DNA of 64,000 bases, from positions 62,001 to 126,000 of the forward strand of contig CAZBED010000006.1 of NCBI GenBank assembly GCA_964490845.1. The letters run 5' to 3'. The notes beneath the pieces were generated by a model. The model was not told the DNA's origin. It ran no database searches and saw nothing but the letters and a program-made list of their open reading frames with translations. Of the stretch, positions 8,621 through 17,423 are shown in pieces. Numbering within the stretch: the first letter of the stretch is position 1; each line of letters starts with the position of its first letter. The position numbers and the translations under genes are program-made. The DNA is from JADJSS01 sp964490845. Its GTDB lineage: Bacteria; Bacteroidota; Bacteroidia; Chitinophagales; JADIYW01.

Positions 8621-9184
8621 ATGAATAAATACCTATATATTATATTGATGTTTTTTTCGTTTCAGTCTTTGGCACAATCAATAGATAGTACTGAATCAAA
8701 GTTGAAAGAATATAAAAACCTTTTAGATCAGGGATTAATTAATGAACAAGATTATTCAAAATTGAAGAACAGTATTTTATTTCCCAATAATATATCAAAT
8801 GAAGAATTAAAATCTTTAAATAAAAATTCACTTGACTCATTAAAAAGAATTTACCGTTCAGATTTTATAACAGGAAGTGTTCTAATACCATCCGGATTTG
8901 GTGTTATTGGTGGGGGGATATATTATAAGAATAATAAAGCCCCATCACCTGCATCATACGTTGATAAAAATGGCAATCTTAATACTAAAAGTTATAATGC
9001 TGCATTACATAATCACAAAGTAATTTACATAGCAATGATTTGTAGTGGTTCTGCTATTATTGGTGTTGGTTTTGCATTGGAAATACTAGGTATTCACCAT
9101 AGAAGTATATATCTGGATAGTTTAAAAAATGTTTCACTTGGTTTTGCAAATGACGGACTAGGTTTCGCAATATGTTTTAATTAA
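8621..9184 (+). CDS. Small secreted protein with SHOCT-like segment
   Basis: A 187-residue protein I do not recognise as a whole. ATG 8621 gives MNKYLYIILMFFSFQSLAQS, a signal peptide with probable cleavage after LAQ; the frame extends to 8558 but that extension has no signal character. Residues about 25-55 (KLKEYKNLLDQGLINEQDYS) match the SHOCT pattern of a short helical hairpin with L-x-x-x-G-L-I-x-x-x-x-Y/F, often found at the ends of small bacterial proteins. Two hydrophobic stretches follow (about residues 85-100 and 135-160), suggesting membrane anchoring after export. The gene is visibly more AT-rich than radA and the ComF gene on either side. Confidence 0.65.
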   Translation: MNKYLYIILMFFSFQSLAQSIDSTESKLKEYKNLLDQGLINEQDYSKLKNSILFPNNISNEELKSLNKNSLDSLKRIYRSDFITGSVLIPSGFGVIGGGIYYKNNKAPSPASYVDKNGNLNTKSYNAALHNHKVIYIAMICSGSAIIGVGFALEILGIHHRSIYLDSLKNVSLGFANDGLGFAICFN

Positions 9185-9207
9185 TACCTATTATCTATCT
9201 TAACTTC

Positions 9208-9912
9208 ATGTTTTCCAAAATAGCAGAATACCCACTTGATTTTTATCGCCTGTTTTATCCGAGGATTTGCGGCGGTTGTGAGGTGCCGCTGGTAAAAGGG
9301 GAGCGGCATCTTTGCCTGCACTGCCGCCTGGAATTGCCGTTTACGAAGTTTGAATCTATGAAGGATAATCCGGTGGAGAAGCTTTTTTACGGACGTGTGC
9401 CGCTGGAATTTGCCACATCCTTATTGTTTTTTCACAAAGGTGAGAAAGTCCAGCAAATACTGCATAACATAAAATACTACGAACAAAAAGAGTTGGCAGT
9501 ATTTATAGGTAGGATTTTCGGGGAACGACTGCAAAATAATACACACCTCTCTGACGTTACTACAATACTTCCGGTACCGTTACATCCTCAAAAAGAACAT
9601 ATCCGCGGGTATAACCAAAGTGCGCTTTTCGCAGAAGGGATGAACGAGGTACTGCAACTGAAGTTGTCTGTGAATAATCTATTTCGAAAAGTAAATACCG
9701 AGTCACAAACCCGCAAATCAAGAACAGAGCGCTGGGAAAACGTAGGGGAGGTATTTGCTGTCCGTAATCCGGCAGTGCTGAAAGGTAAGCATATACTGTT
9801 GATAGATGATGTGCTTACCACCGGCGCTACCCTGGAGGCTTGCGCACATACACTGATAAACGATGCAGGATGCCGGGTGAGCGTGGCCACGATTGCGTGT
9901 GGATTCAAATAA
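9208..9912 (+). CDS. ComF-family phosphoribosyltransferase-like protein
   Basis: A 234-residue cytoplasmic protein of the ComF/GntX family, linked to DNA uptake in competent bacteria but of uncertain role elsewhere. It has an N-terminal zinc-ribbon-like pair CGGC and CLHC near residues 19-40, and a type I phosphoribosyltransferase fold with the PRPP loop ILLIDDVLTTGATLEAC near residues 195-211. The motif VPLHPQKEHIRGYNQS is the other family block. The ComEA-like gene at 37 kb could belong to the same uptake apparatus. It lies 23 bp after the SHOCT-like gene. Confidence 0.88.
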   Translation: MFSKIAEYPLDFYRLFYPRICGGCEVPLVKGERHLCLHCRLELPFTKFESMKDNPVEKLFYGRVPLEFATSLLFFHKGEKVQQILHNIKYYEQKELAVFIGRIFGERLQNNTHLSDVTTILPVPLHPQKEHIRGYNQSALFAEGMNEVLQLKLSVNNLFRKVNTESQTRKSRTERWENVGEVFAVRNPAVLKGKHILLIDDVLTTGATLEACAHTLINDAGCRVSVATIACGFK

Positions 9913-10029
9913 TAAGACAAAAAGATGTATTTTTACCGGATGAAATTTCCATGTAGTAATACAACGACTAAAGAGAAGTATTGTTCAGATATTCCATGGG
10001 CGCCGTTAAAACTCAATAAGTTTCAATTC

Positions 10030-11490
10030 ATGAAAAATACCTGCTTTCCTGTTTTAGTTTTACTATTGATTTGCTCATCAGCCATTTTTTTCCCTTCTTG
10101 TAAAAAAGATAATCTGAATGTGGCTGGTGTTTTGTCGTTCTCCACGGATACATTGACCTTCGATACTTTATTCACAACGCTCGGCTCGACCACCCGTTTC
10201 TTTACAGTGAAAAACAATCAGAAACATCCGGTCACTATTTCCAATATTAAAATTGGTGGAGGAACAGCCACATCATACAGAATGAATGTGGATGGTGATG
10301 CTGGAACGATTTTTACAGATATAGAAATTCCGGCGAAAGACAGCATTTATGTATTTGTGGAAGTGACCATTGACCCGAATACAGCCAACCTGCCTTTTAT
10401 AGTTCTCGATTCCGTTCAGTTTACGGTGGAGGATAAACAGCAGCAGGTTATTCTTCAAACGTACGGACAAAACGCGCATTTCTTTAACGGCGATTCTATC
10501 GAAACAAATGCCGTGTGGGATAATGACCTGCCTTATGTGATTTTGAATTATCTGCAAATCAAACCAGGTGCATCACTGACTATTAATAAGGGATGCAATG
10601 TATATTTCGGTGGCGGTGCCGCAATGTTGGTGGAAGGCGCACTGAATGTCAACGGTACGGATACTTCCAATATGGTTACATTCAGGGGAGTACGTCTGGA
10701 TAAGGATGTTGCCGACAGGCCATACGATGATTTTCCGGGACAGTACGCGGGGGTTTTCTTTTTGCGAAACAGTACCGGCAATTTCAATTACCTGAAGATG
10801 CGCAATTCCGCTTATGGTATCAATGTAGGAAATATCAAAACTTCAGATAACGCGGCAGACAATATCTTGCAGTTGCAAAGTCTGAATCTTAGCTCTGCTC
10901 CGGAGGTATCGATAAAAAATTCCATGATTTACAATCATGCGTTTTTCGGAATCTTTGGGTTTATGGGGAAAATTCGAGCAGAAAATACACTCGTCTATAA
11001 TTGCGGAAAGAATGTGGTGGGTTTATATTTCGGGGGCGATTATGAGTTTACTCATTGTACATTCTATACGCGTGGCAGCGCCTACGTTTCGCATACCCAG
11101 GAGCCCGCATTTTATATGAATAATTTTTTCAGCTATGATATCACGCAGCCGTCTATTAATGCGGATTCATCCAGAGCAGCGTTTGTAAACTGTATATTAT
11201 ACGGTACACTGGATGAAGAGATTGTTGCCGAGGGTTCGACACAAAACATCAAAAAGATAGACCTTTCATTCAGTCACTGTATTTTGAAAACAAAAGAAAC
11301 GCTTAATCCTCCGGTTTTTGTAGTGTGCAAAAAAGACGACCCGCAATTTGTAAATATCATGAGGAATAATTACAAATTAAAAGTTACATCACCGGGTAGT
11401 AATTTTGGTATACCGGTTTCGGTAGTGACTGATCTGGAGGGGTTTTCCCGCAGCAATCCACCGGATATAGGTGCCTATGAAATTCAATAG
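10030..11490 (+). CDS. Lipoprotein with predicted parallel beta-helix
   Basis: A 486-residue protein with no confident family. It starts MKNTCFPVLVLLLICSSAIFFPSCKKD, a lipoprotein signal with the cysteine in FPSC, and KKD after the Cys as is usual for Bacteroidota lipoproteins (surface-export signals in this phylum tend to be acidic, so destination is open). Residues about 40-130 look like a beta-sandwich (FTVKNNQKHPVTISNIKIGG), and 160-470 contain irregular repeats of short strands with Asn and Gly turns (for example LQIKPGASLTINKGCNVYFG), typical of a right-handed beta-helix, then end DLEGFSRSNPPDIGAYEIQ, which is common at the end of such helices. Carbohydrate binding or cleavage is possible but no active site is evident. 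Confidence 0.6.
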   Translation: MKNTCFPVLVLLLICSSAIFFPSCKKDNLNVAGVLSFSTDTLTFDTLFTTLGSTTRFFTVKNNQKHPVTISNIKIGGGTATSYRMNVDGDAGTIFTDIEIPAKDSIYVFVEVTIDPNTANLPFIVLDSVQFTVEDKQQQVILQTYGQNAHFFNGDSIETNAVWDNDLPYVILNYLQIKPGASLTINKGCNVYFGGGAAMLVEGALNVNGTDTSNMVTFRGVRLDKDVADRPYDDFPGQYAGVFFLRNSTGNFNYLKMRNSAYGINVGNIKTSDNAADNILQLQSLNLSSAPEVSIKNSMIYNHAFFGIFGFMGKIRAENTLVYNCGKNVVGLYFGGDYEFTHCTFYTRGSAYVSHTQEPAFYMNNFFSYDITQPSINADSSRAAFVNCILYGTLDEEIVAEGSTQNIKKIDLSFSHCILKTKETLNPPVFVVCKKDDPQFVNIMRNNYKLKVTSPGSNFGIPVSVVTDLEGFSRSNPPDIGAYEIQ

Positions 11491-11542
11491 TGGTACAATC
11501 CCTCATTTTGTCCAACATATTCTTTACCTTTCTGTTTAATAA

Positions 11543-13816
11543 ATGATATTATCGGATATGACTGATAAGTTGATAAAATATTCACGTTATGTGTTCTATA
11601 GCTTCCCTGTTCAGTTGTTGCTGTTGCAAATTAAAAAACACCCCGGTTTTCTGATTTTCTGGATAATCCTTTTCAGTGCTGTTGCTCAATTCTTCGGCAC
11701 CAGTTACGGTATTCCATCTTTGTTCTTAGATCCTGAATATCTGGGAGAAGTCAACTTTATCAGTTTCCTGATTGTCGGATTCGCGATGGGCGGATTTGTT
11801 ATGGCATGGAACCTCTCATTTTATATCATCAACAGTTACCGCTTTCAGTTTTTGGCATCACTGGTGAATCCATTTGTGCAGTTTTGTTTAAATAATTCTT
11901 TATTGCCGCTTTCTTTCACCATCCTCTATATCATACAGCTGGTTAAGTTTCAGCATACAGAAGGATTAATTGCCACAGGCACAATTGCACAAAATGTGCT
12001 GGCGTTGCTGTTGGGGAATTTATTGATGATACTTTCGTTCAGCATTTCTTTTGTTTTTTTTAATCGGGATATAGAATCCTTCATCGCCAAATTATCCGAC
12101 AAGGCAAAGGCGAGTCTGCTGTTTAAGAAAGTGCCTTTGGATAAATTGAAGATTCATCAGAATGAAACGACACAGTGGCGGGTTGAAACATTTTTGCGGT
12201 TTCCGTTTACTGTCCATCTGGTACGGAAAGTAGATTTTTATCACAATAAATTAGTGGACAGAATATTACTATTGCACCACCGAAATGCATTTGTCGTACA
12301 GATTTTAGCTATTGTTGCGTTAATCGCCTTTGGCAGACTTATAGAGTATCCGTATTTCAGATTACCTGCCGGTGCGTCTGTTTTTCTTGTTTTTTCTGTA
12401 GCGGTCGTATTACTGTCTTTTGCCACCTACCTGTTTCGTGGCTGGCGGACTGCAGCCATTGTTGTGCTTATCATTATACTGAATGTGCTGACAAAATACG
12501 ATATGGTGGTGTATAAGCACAAGATGTACGGATTGGATTATACTACTGAGAAAATAACATACAACAATGAAGAGGTGAACAATGCCGTCAACCGGCAAAT
12601 GGTCGATAATGATATTGCATATACCAAAACAATTTTAACAAACTGGAAAAAGAAGATTGCCGGTAAATATGGGGAGGATAAACCCAAAATAATTTTTATC
12701 AATACTTCGGGCGGCGGACTGAAGGCTACTTACTGGACATTTCATGTATTACAGGAGTTGGAAAAGGAACTGGATAAAAAACTTTTTGATCATACTATCC
12801 TGCTGACAGGCGCATCAGGAGGTATGATCGGAGCCGCCTATTTCCGTGAATTATATTGGAGGCAGAAAAAACACGAGGCAGTGGATTATCTGCACAAAAC
12901 CTATCTCGATGACATCGGGCAGGATATGCTGAACGGTGTAGCCACTTCCATTGCCACCAATGATATCTTATATCCGTGGCAGCAATACGAGTATCAGGGA
13001 CTAAAGTATAAAAAAGACAGGGCATATATGTTCGACAAGCAATTGAATGAGAATACGCATTACATGATGGATAAGTTGATGTCGAATTATAAACGCGCGG
13101 AACAACAATCGAAAATTCCTATGATGATAGTAGGTGCTACGATTATCAATGACCAGCGATTTTTGTTTTTTTCACCACAACCGGTTTCTTACCTCATTAA
13201 ACCGCATATACAGGAAATGAATGAATATCAGGATGACCTCTCTACAGATGCCGTGGAGTATATGCGTTTTTTTAAAGGGAAAGGTGCACACAATCTAAAT
13301 TTTATTGATGCACTAAGAACGAATGCCACATATCCGTATATTATGCCGGCTGTATATTTGCCCACTAATCCTGCAGTCAAGGCAATGGATGCGGGTATTC
13401 GTGAGAATTCAGGATTTGCCGTATCTACTCGGTTTTACAGTGTATTTAAAGATTGGATAGACGAAAATACAGGAGGAGCCATCTTTATCTCTATCCGGGT
13501 GGATAATAAACAACGAGACTTTAACGTAAATGAAAAAGAATCGTATATCAGCGAACTGCTATCACCAATCGGAAACATTCTGAATAATTTTATTTTACTG
13601 CAGGACTACAATTCTGATGTGAGCCTTGCCTATCTGGAGAATGACAGTAAAACAGGTATTAGCGTCCTGAACTTTAATTATGACCAAACTAAAAAACGCA
13701 AAAGAGCGGCAATGAGCTGGCATTTGACCGCGTTGGAAAAACAGGACATTAAAAACGCCTTTGCTCAGGAGAACAATCAACGGATGCTAAAAAAGCTAAA
13801 GGAGCTGATCCACTGA
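11543..13816 (+). CDS. Membrane-anchored patatin-like phospholipase
   Basis: A 757-residue protein with two halves. Residues about 20-320 hold about seven hydrophobic segments. Residues about 380-740 are a patatin-like (iPLA2-type) lipase domain: oxyanion-hole motif NTSGGGLKATYW, nucleophile motif LLTGASGGMIGAAYF (G-x-S-x-G), and the Asp of the catalytic dyad in KAMDAGIRENSGF (D-x-G). All key residues are present, so acyl hydrolase activity on membrane lipids is plausible. The topology places the lipase domain right after the last membrane segment, probably cytoplasmic. Start may be ATG 11543 or ATG 11558 (MTDKLIKYSRY). It converges on rlmD, with only 4 bases between stops. Confidence 0.72.
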   Translation: MILSDMTDKLIKYSRYVFYSFPVQLLLLQIKKHPGFLIFWIILFSAVAQFFGTSYGIPSLFLDPEYLGEVNFISFLIVGFAMGGFVMAWNLSFYIINSYRFQFLASLVNPFVQFCLNNSLLPLSFTILYIIQLVKFQHTEGLIATGTIAQNVLALLLGNLLMILSFSISFVFFNRDIESFIAKLSDKAKASLLFKKVPLDKLKIHQNETTQWRVETFLRFPFTVHLVRKVDFYHNKLVDRILLLHHRNAFVVQILAIVALIAFGRLIEYPYFRLPAGASVFLVFSVAVVLLSFATYLFRGWRTAAIVVLIIILNVLTKYDMVVYKHKMYGLDYTTEKITYNNEEVNNAVNRQMVDNDIAYTKTILTNWKKKIAGKYGEDKPKIIFINTSGGGLKATYWTFHVLQELEKELDKKLFDHTILLTGASGGMIGAAYFRELYWRQKKHEAVDYLHKTYLDDIGQDMLNGVATSIATNDILYPWQQYEYQGLKYKKDRAYMFDKQLNENTHYMMDKLMSNYKRAEQQSKIPMMIVGATIINDQRFLFFSPQPVSYLIKPHIQEMNEYQDDLSTDAVEYMRFFKGKGAHNLNFIDALRTNATYPYIMPAVYLPTNPAVKAMDAGIRENSGFAVSTRFYSVFKDWIDENTGGAIFISIRVDNKQRDFNVNEKESYISELLSPIGNILNNFILLQDYNSDVSLAYLENDSKTGISVLNFNYDQTKKRKRAAMSWHLTALEKQDIKNAFAQENNQRMLKKLKELIH

Positions 13817-13820
13817 TTTT

Positions 13821-15230
13821 TTAGTTCAACTCCAGCAGTACCACATTCTCAATATGAAAGGTATGCGGGAACATATCTACAGGCTGGCATTGCGTGATAT
13901 GGTATTTTTCGGAAAATAATAAAACATCCCGCGCCTGAGTGGCAGGGTTACAGCTTACATAGACGATCTTCTTCGGAGCAGCCTGCATCAATACCTGCAC
14001 CACTTTTTCGTGCAGCCCGGCGCGCGGCGGGTCCACGACTACAATATCCGGCAGGCCATATTCGGCGATAAACTCTTCTTTTAGTATATCTTCACAGGTG
14101 CCGGCATGGAAAACTGAATTTTCAATATTGTTTAAAGCAGCATTGTATACCGCATCCTCAATCGCTTCAGGTATTTGCTCGATACCCACCACTTTACTGC
14201 AGGAGTCAGCAATGTACAGGGCGATACTGCCGGTACCGCAGTATAAATCGTAAACAAGGTCGTCTTTGGTAAAGCCACCCATTTTTTTTACTATATCGTA
14301 GAGGTGCCCAGCCTGTTTGCTGTTCGTCTGAAAAAAAGATTTCGGACTGATTTTATAACGGATATTTTCCAGTTGTTCGATGATGTGGTCTCTGCCGGAG
14401 TAGTTAACAACATTTTGGTCGTATATGGTATCGTTCTTTTTAGTGTTGATGATGTAGTTCAGCGAAGTAATGAAGGGATAGTTTGTATGCAGAAACTGCA
14501 TCAGTGCATATATCTTGTCCATGTCCGCTTCTGCAAAACATACCGTCACCATCCACTCGCCTGTGGTAGTATTTCGGAAAATCAGGTTGCGCAGCAATCC
14601 TTCATGAAATTTCAGATTGTAAAATGAATAGGCATGATCCATGGCAAACTGATATACGGCATTACGGATACTGTTTACATGCTCATCCTGCAGATAGCAT
14701 TCGGTAATATGCAGCACGGCAGAGAAACTGCCTGCCGCATGAAATCCCAGCGCGTTTCTGTTAAATAATTCACCGCTGTCAATTTGTTCCCGTGTCAGCC
14801 ATACTCTGTCAGAAAAAGTGAATTCTAATTTATTCCTGTAGAATGTGGTTTCTTCACAACCCAGAATAGGATTGCTGTTTTCAAGTTCTGTTTTTCCAAT
14901 CCTCCGGAATGCTTCCTTCACCAATTGTTCCTTGAATTCCATTTGAGAGGCATATTGTACATGTTGCCACTTACAGCCGCCACAGGTTCCGAAATGCACA
15001 CAAAAGGGCTCGGTTCTTTTGTCGGAAGGTTTCTTTAATGAATGAATTTCTGTCAGTGCGTAATCTTTCTTTTTTCGAATGATTTTTGCATCCACCACAT
15101 CACCCGGGATAGCCTTCTCAACAAAGACAACGAAATTATCAACGCGGGCAAGCCCTTTTCCTTCCGAGGCAATAGAACTGATTTCTACGTTTTCTATAAT
15201 CGGGTACACCGCTTTCTTTTTCTTTCTCAT
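13821..15230 (-). CDS. rlmD: 23S rRNA (uracil-5-)-methyltransferase, RlmD/RumA type
   Basis: A 469-residue SAM-dependent enzyme that methylates C5 of a uracil in 23S rRNA. An N-terminal TRAM RNA-binding domain (residues 10-65) is followed by Fe-S cysteines in CVHFGTCGGCKW. The methyltransferase fold shows the SAM motif YDLYCGTGSIALYIAD, VVDPPRAGLHEKV, and the catalytic cysteine in VYVSCNPATQARD. Bacteroidota have one or two members, so the exact target (U1939 or U747, or both) is not decided from sequence. The start was moved from TTG 15239 to ATG 15230 (MRKKKKAVYP). Confidence 0.9.
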   Translation of the reverse strand: MRKKKKAVYPIIENVEISSIASEGKGLARVDNFVVFVEKAIPGDVVDAKIIRKKKDYALTEIHSLKKPSDKRTEPFCVHFGTCGGCKWQHVQYASQMEFKEQLVKEAFRRIGKTELENSNPILGCEETTFYRNKLEFTFSDRVWLTREQIDSGELFNRNALGFHAAGSFSAVLHITECYLQDEHVNSIRNAVYQFAMDHAYSFYNLKFHEGLLRNLIFRNTTTGEWMVTVCFAEADMDKIYALMQFLHTNYPFITSLNYIINTKKNDTIYDQNVVNYSGRDHIIEQLENIRYKISPKSFFQTNSKQAGHLYDIVKKMGGFTKDDLVYDLYCGTGSIALYIADSCSKVVGIEQIPEAIEDAVYNAALNNIENSVFHAGTCEDILKEEFIAEYGLPDIVVVDPPRAGLHEKVVQVLMQAAPKKIVYVSCNPATQARDVLLFSEKYHITQCQPVDMFPHTFHIENVVLLELN

Positions 15231-15348
15231 CGGGCGCAATTATCGTTAAAAGTTTCCATTATACGATGTAAAACAAAATTCTTGTTAAAAATAATTAAAT
15301 AAATCCGGCAACAGGATGACATTCAGTTAAAAGAACCATAAAATTGAA

Positions 15349-15356
15349 TATTTTTG
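15349..15356 (+). promoter_or_regulatory. -7 promoter element TATTTTTG upstream of the first foldase gene
   Basis: Exact TAnnTTTG followed by TAC, 18 bases before the ATG at 15375. No clear TTTG at -33. Confidence 0.45.
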
Positions 15357-15374
15357 TACAAAACAGATACCCTT

Positions 15375-17303
15375 ATGCCTAAATTTTTACATGTAATTAC
15401 CATTGCTCTTTTTATCGGTATTTCCAATATTCATGCTGAAGACAATGTCTTATTTACCATAGCTGATACAAAGGTAAACACATCTGAATTTGAGTACATC
15501 TATCAGAAAAATAACTTCAATAATAAGGCGGATTACAGCCGTAAGTCACTGGAAGATTATCTGAACCTGTATGTCAATTTCCGGCTGAAAGTAAAAGAGG
15601 CGGTAGCGGAGGGACTGGATAAAAATGACCGCTTTAAAGAGGAATTGAATACCTATGAAAAACAACTGGTTGATTCTTATGTCGAAAAAGACATGATGGA
15701 TAAACTGATAAAACAGGAATATGAACGTTCCAGGACAGATGTTAATGTGAGCCATATATTTATTCAGCCTTTTGAAAACAACTGGACTGCGGCATATGAG
15801 AAGGCGATGGATATTTATAACCAGATTAAGAAAGGATTGAGTTTTGAGGAAGCGGTAAAATTTTCTCAGGATAAACAGTCTGCGGATAAAGGGGGTAAAA
15901 TAGGATGGTTTAACAGCTATCAGATTACGCTACCTGAAGTGGAGGAGGCGGTGTACAGTATGAAAATCGGAGAGGTTTCCCTTCCGGTAAAGACACGTGC
16001 AGGATATCATATTCTGAGATTGAATGAAACCCGCCCTGCGCGACCGAGGCTGAAAGTAGCAATCATCAAACGGTTCTTCCCGATAAAAGATACATCCGCT
16101 CAGGCTAAGAAAGCACAGGAAGATACCATTCAGTATGTCTATTCCAAACTGAAAAGCGGTGAATCTTTTGAGAAGATGGTGGCTCGATACAGCGAAGACG
16201 AATCAACTAAATACACAAATGGCGCTTTGGATTGGTTTGGGATAAATGTGTATGCCAAAGTATTTGAAGAAACGGCTTATGCCCTGAAAGACGGTGAACT
16301 TGCCGCTCCGTTTAAAACGAGCACTGCCTGGTATATCATTAAACGTCTAGAAACGGGAAAACCACAGACACTGGAATCGGCAGCTCCCATCATTAAATCC
16401 AAACTGCTCACACTGCCACAGTATCAGTATGAAATGGATAAGTTTGTCGGAAAGCTAAGGGATAAATACAACGTAAAAGAATTCCCGGAAAAATATCCTT
16501 CCTTTAAGACACGGCTATCAGGCTTTGCACAGGTGTCTCCATTTACCTACAGAGATACACTGACCGCTGCTGTGCTTTTGAAAATAGGTGACAGGCCATA
16601 TACAGAAAATGATTTCGGGAAAAAGATTCAGGAAATATACTATATGGTGATTCCCAAGCAAGGCATGGATAAGAATGATGCGTTAATCAATAAAACCATA
16701 CAGACATTTATTCTGGATTATTATAAAAACGATATCAAAGAAAACAATAAAGAATACAAGGCGCTGATGGATGAGTATAAAAATGGCATCATGATTTTCT
16801 CCTTGTCCGAAAAGAATGTCTGGAATAAGGCATCGGAAGATTCATTGGGACTGATTACATACTATAATGAACATAAATCGGATTTTACATTAAGAAAACG
16901 GGCTACTGTCAGGACGATAACCGTTGAAAACGCTCAGTTGGCAAAATCTGTGAGTAAAATACTGCAGGCTGACCGCGGCCTGACGGATGATATGCTGGCC
17001 GCCAAAATGAAAACACTCGGTATTGAGAATCCTAAAATAAACGCTGAAGTTGCAGAAAGCGGTAAAACAAGCGTTAATATTACAACAGAGTCACTGAGTA
17101 AACCTGTGCAAAAAGGTAATGAATATATCATCACACAAGTGTACAATCTGCAGCCGGAAAAACCACGGGCTTTTGAAGAATGCAGAGGGTATGTAGTGGC
17201 CGCCTATCAGGAATATCTTGAAAAACAATGGATGGAAGAACTTCGCAAGAAATACCCTGTAACGGTGAATAAAGAAGTATTCGAAACTCTGGTAAAAAAA
17301 TAA
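15375..17303 (+). CDS. Periplasmic peptidyl-prolyl isomerase with two parvulin domains
   Basis: A 642-residue exported foldase. ATG 15375 gives MPKFLHVITIALFIGISNIHAED, a signal peptide cleaved after IHA. An N-terminal SurA-like helical region (residues 25-120) precedes two parvulin (PpiC) rotamase domains: one with VNVSHIFIQPF and GGKIGWFNSYQITLPEVEEAVYSMKIGEVSLPVKTRAGYHILRL positions (about 130-225), the second about 235-330 with GALDWFGINVYAKVFEETAY. The remaining about 300 residues form a third region with a degenerate C-terminal domain (about 480-600). It likely helps outer-membrane protein folding together with the SurA-like gene that follows 120 bp downstream. Confidence 0.82.
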   Translation: MPKFLHVITIALFIGISNIHAEDNVLFTIADTKVNTSEFEYIYQKNNFNNKADYSRKSLEDYLNLYVNFRLKVKEAVAEGLDKNDRFKEELNTYEKQLVDSYVEKDMMDKLIKQEYERSRTDVNVSHIFIQPFENNWTAAYEKAMDIYNQIKKGLSFEEAVKFSQDKQSADKGGKIGWFNSYQITLPEVEEAVYSMKIGEVSLPVKTRAGYHILRLNETRPARPRLKVAIIKRFFPIKDTSAQAKKAQEDTIQYVYSKLKSGESFEKMVARYSEDESTKYTNGALDWFGINVYAKVFEETAYALKDGELAAPFKTSTAWYIIKRLETGKPQTLESAAPIIKSKLLTLPQYQYEMDKFVGKLRDKYNVKEFPEKYPSFKTRLSGFAQVSPFTYRDTLTAAVLLKIGDRPYTENDFGKKIQEIYYMVIPKQGMDKNDALINKTIQTFILDYYKNDIKENNKEYKALMDEYKNGIMIFSLSEKNVWNKASEDSLGLITYYNEHKSDFTLRKRATVRTITVENAQLAKSVSKILQADRGLTDDMLAAKMKTLGIENPKINAEVAESGKTSVNITTESLSKPVQKGNEYIITQVYNLQPEKPRAFEECRGYVVAAYQEYLEKQWMEELRKKYPVTVNKEVFETLVKK

Positions 17304-17399
17304 TACCCCGGTTCATAATGGTTCAGGTTAAAAAAACTTAACATTTGTCTGGATGCTATAAAAAGAGGCAATTTGCTGCCAAACTAAGCAGCATTTTCG

Positions 17400-17407
17400 T
17401 ACATTTG
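17400..17407 (+). promoter_or_regulatory. -7 promoter element TACATTTG, SurA-like gene
   Basis: Exact TAnnTTTG followed by GCAC... (TACATTTGCAC), 16 bases before ATG 17424. A TTTG at 17372-17375 is 24 bases upstream, slightly more than the usual 19-21 spacing. Confidence 0.5.
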
Positions 17408-17423
17408 CACTTCAATTCTTTTC

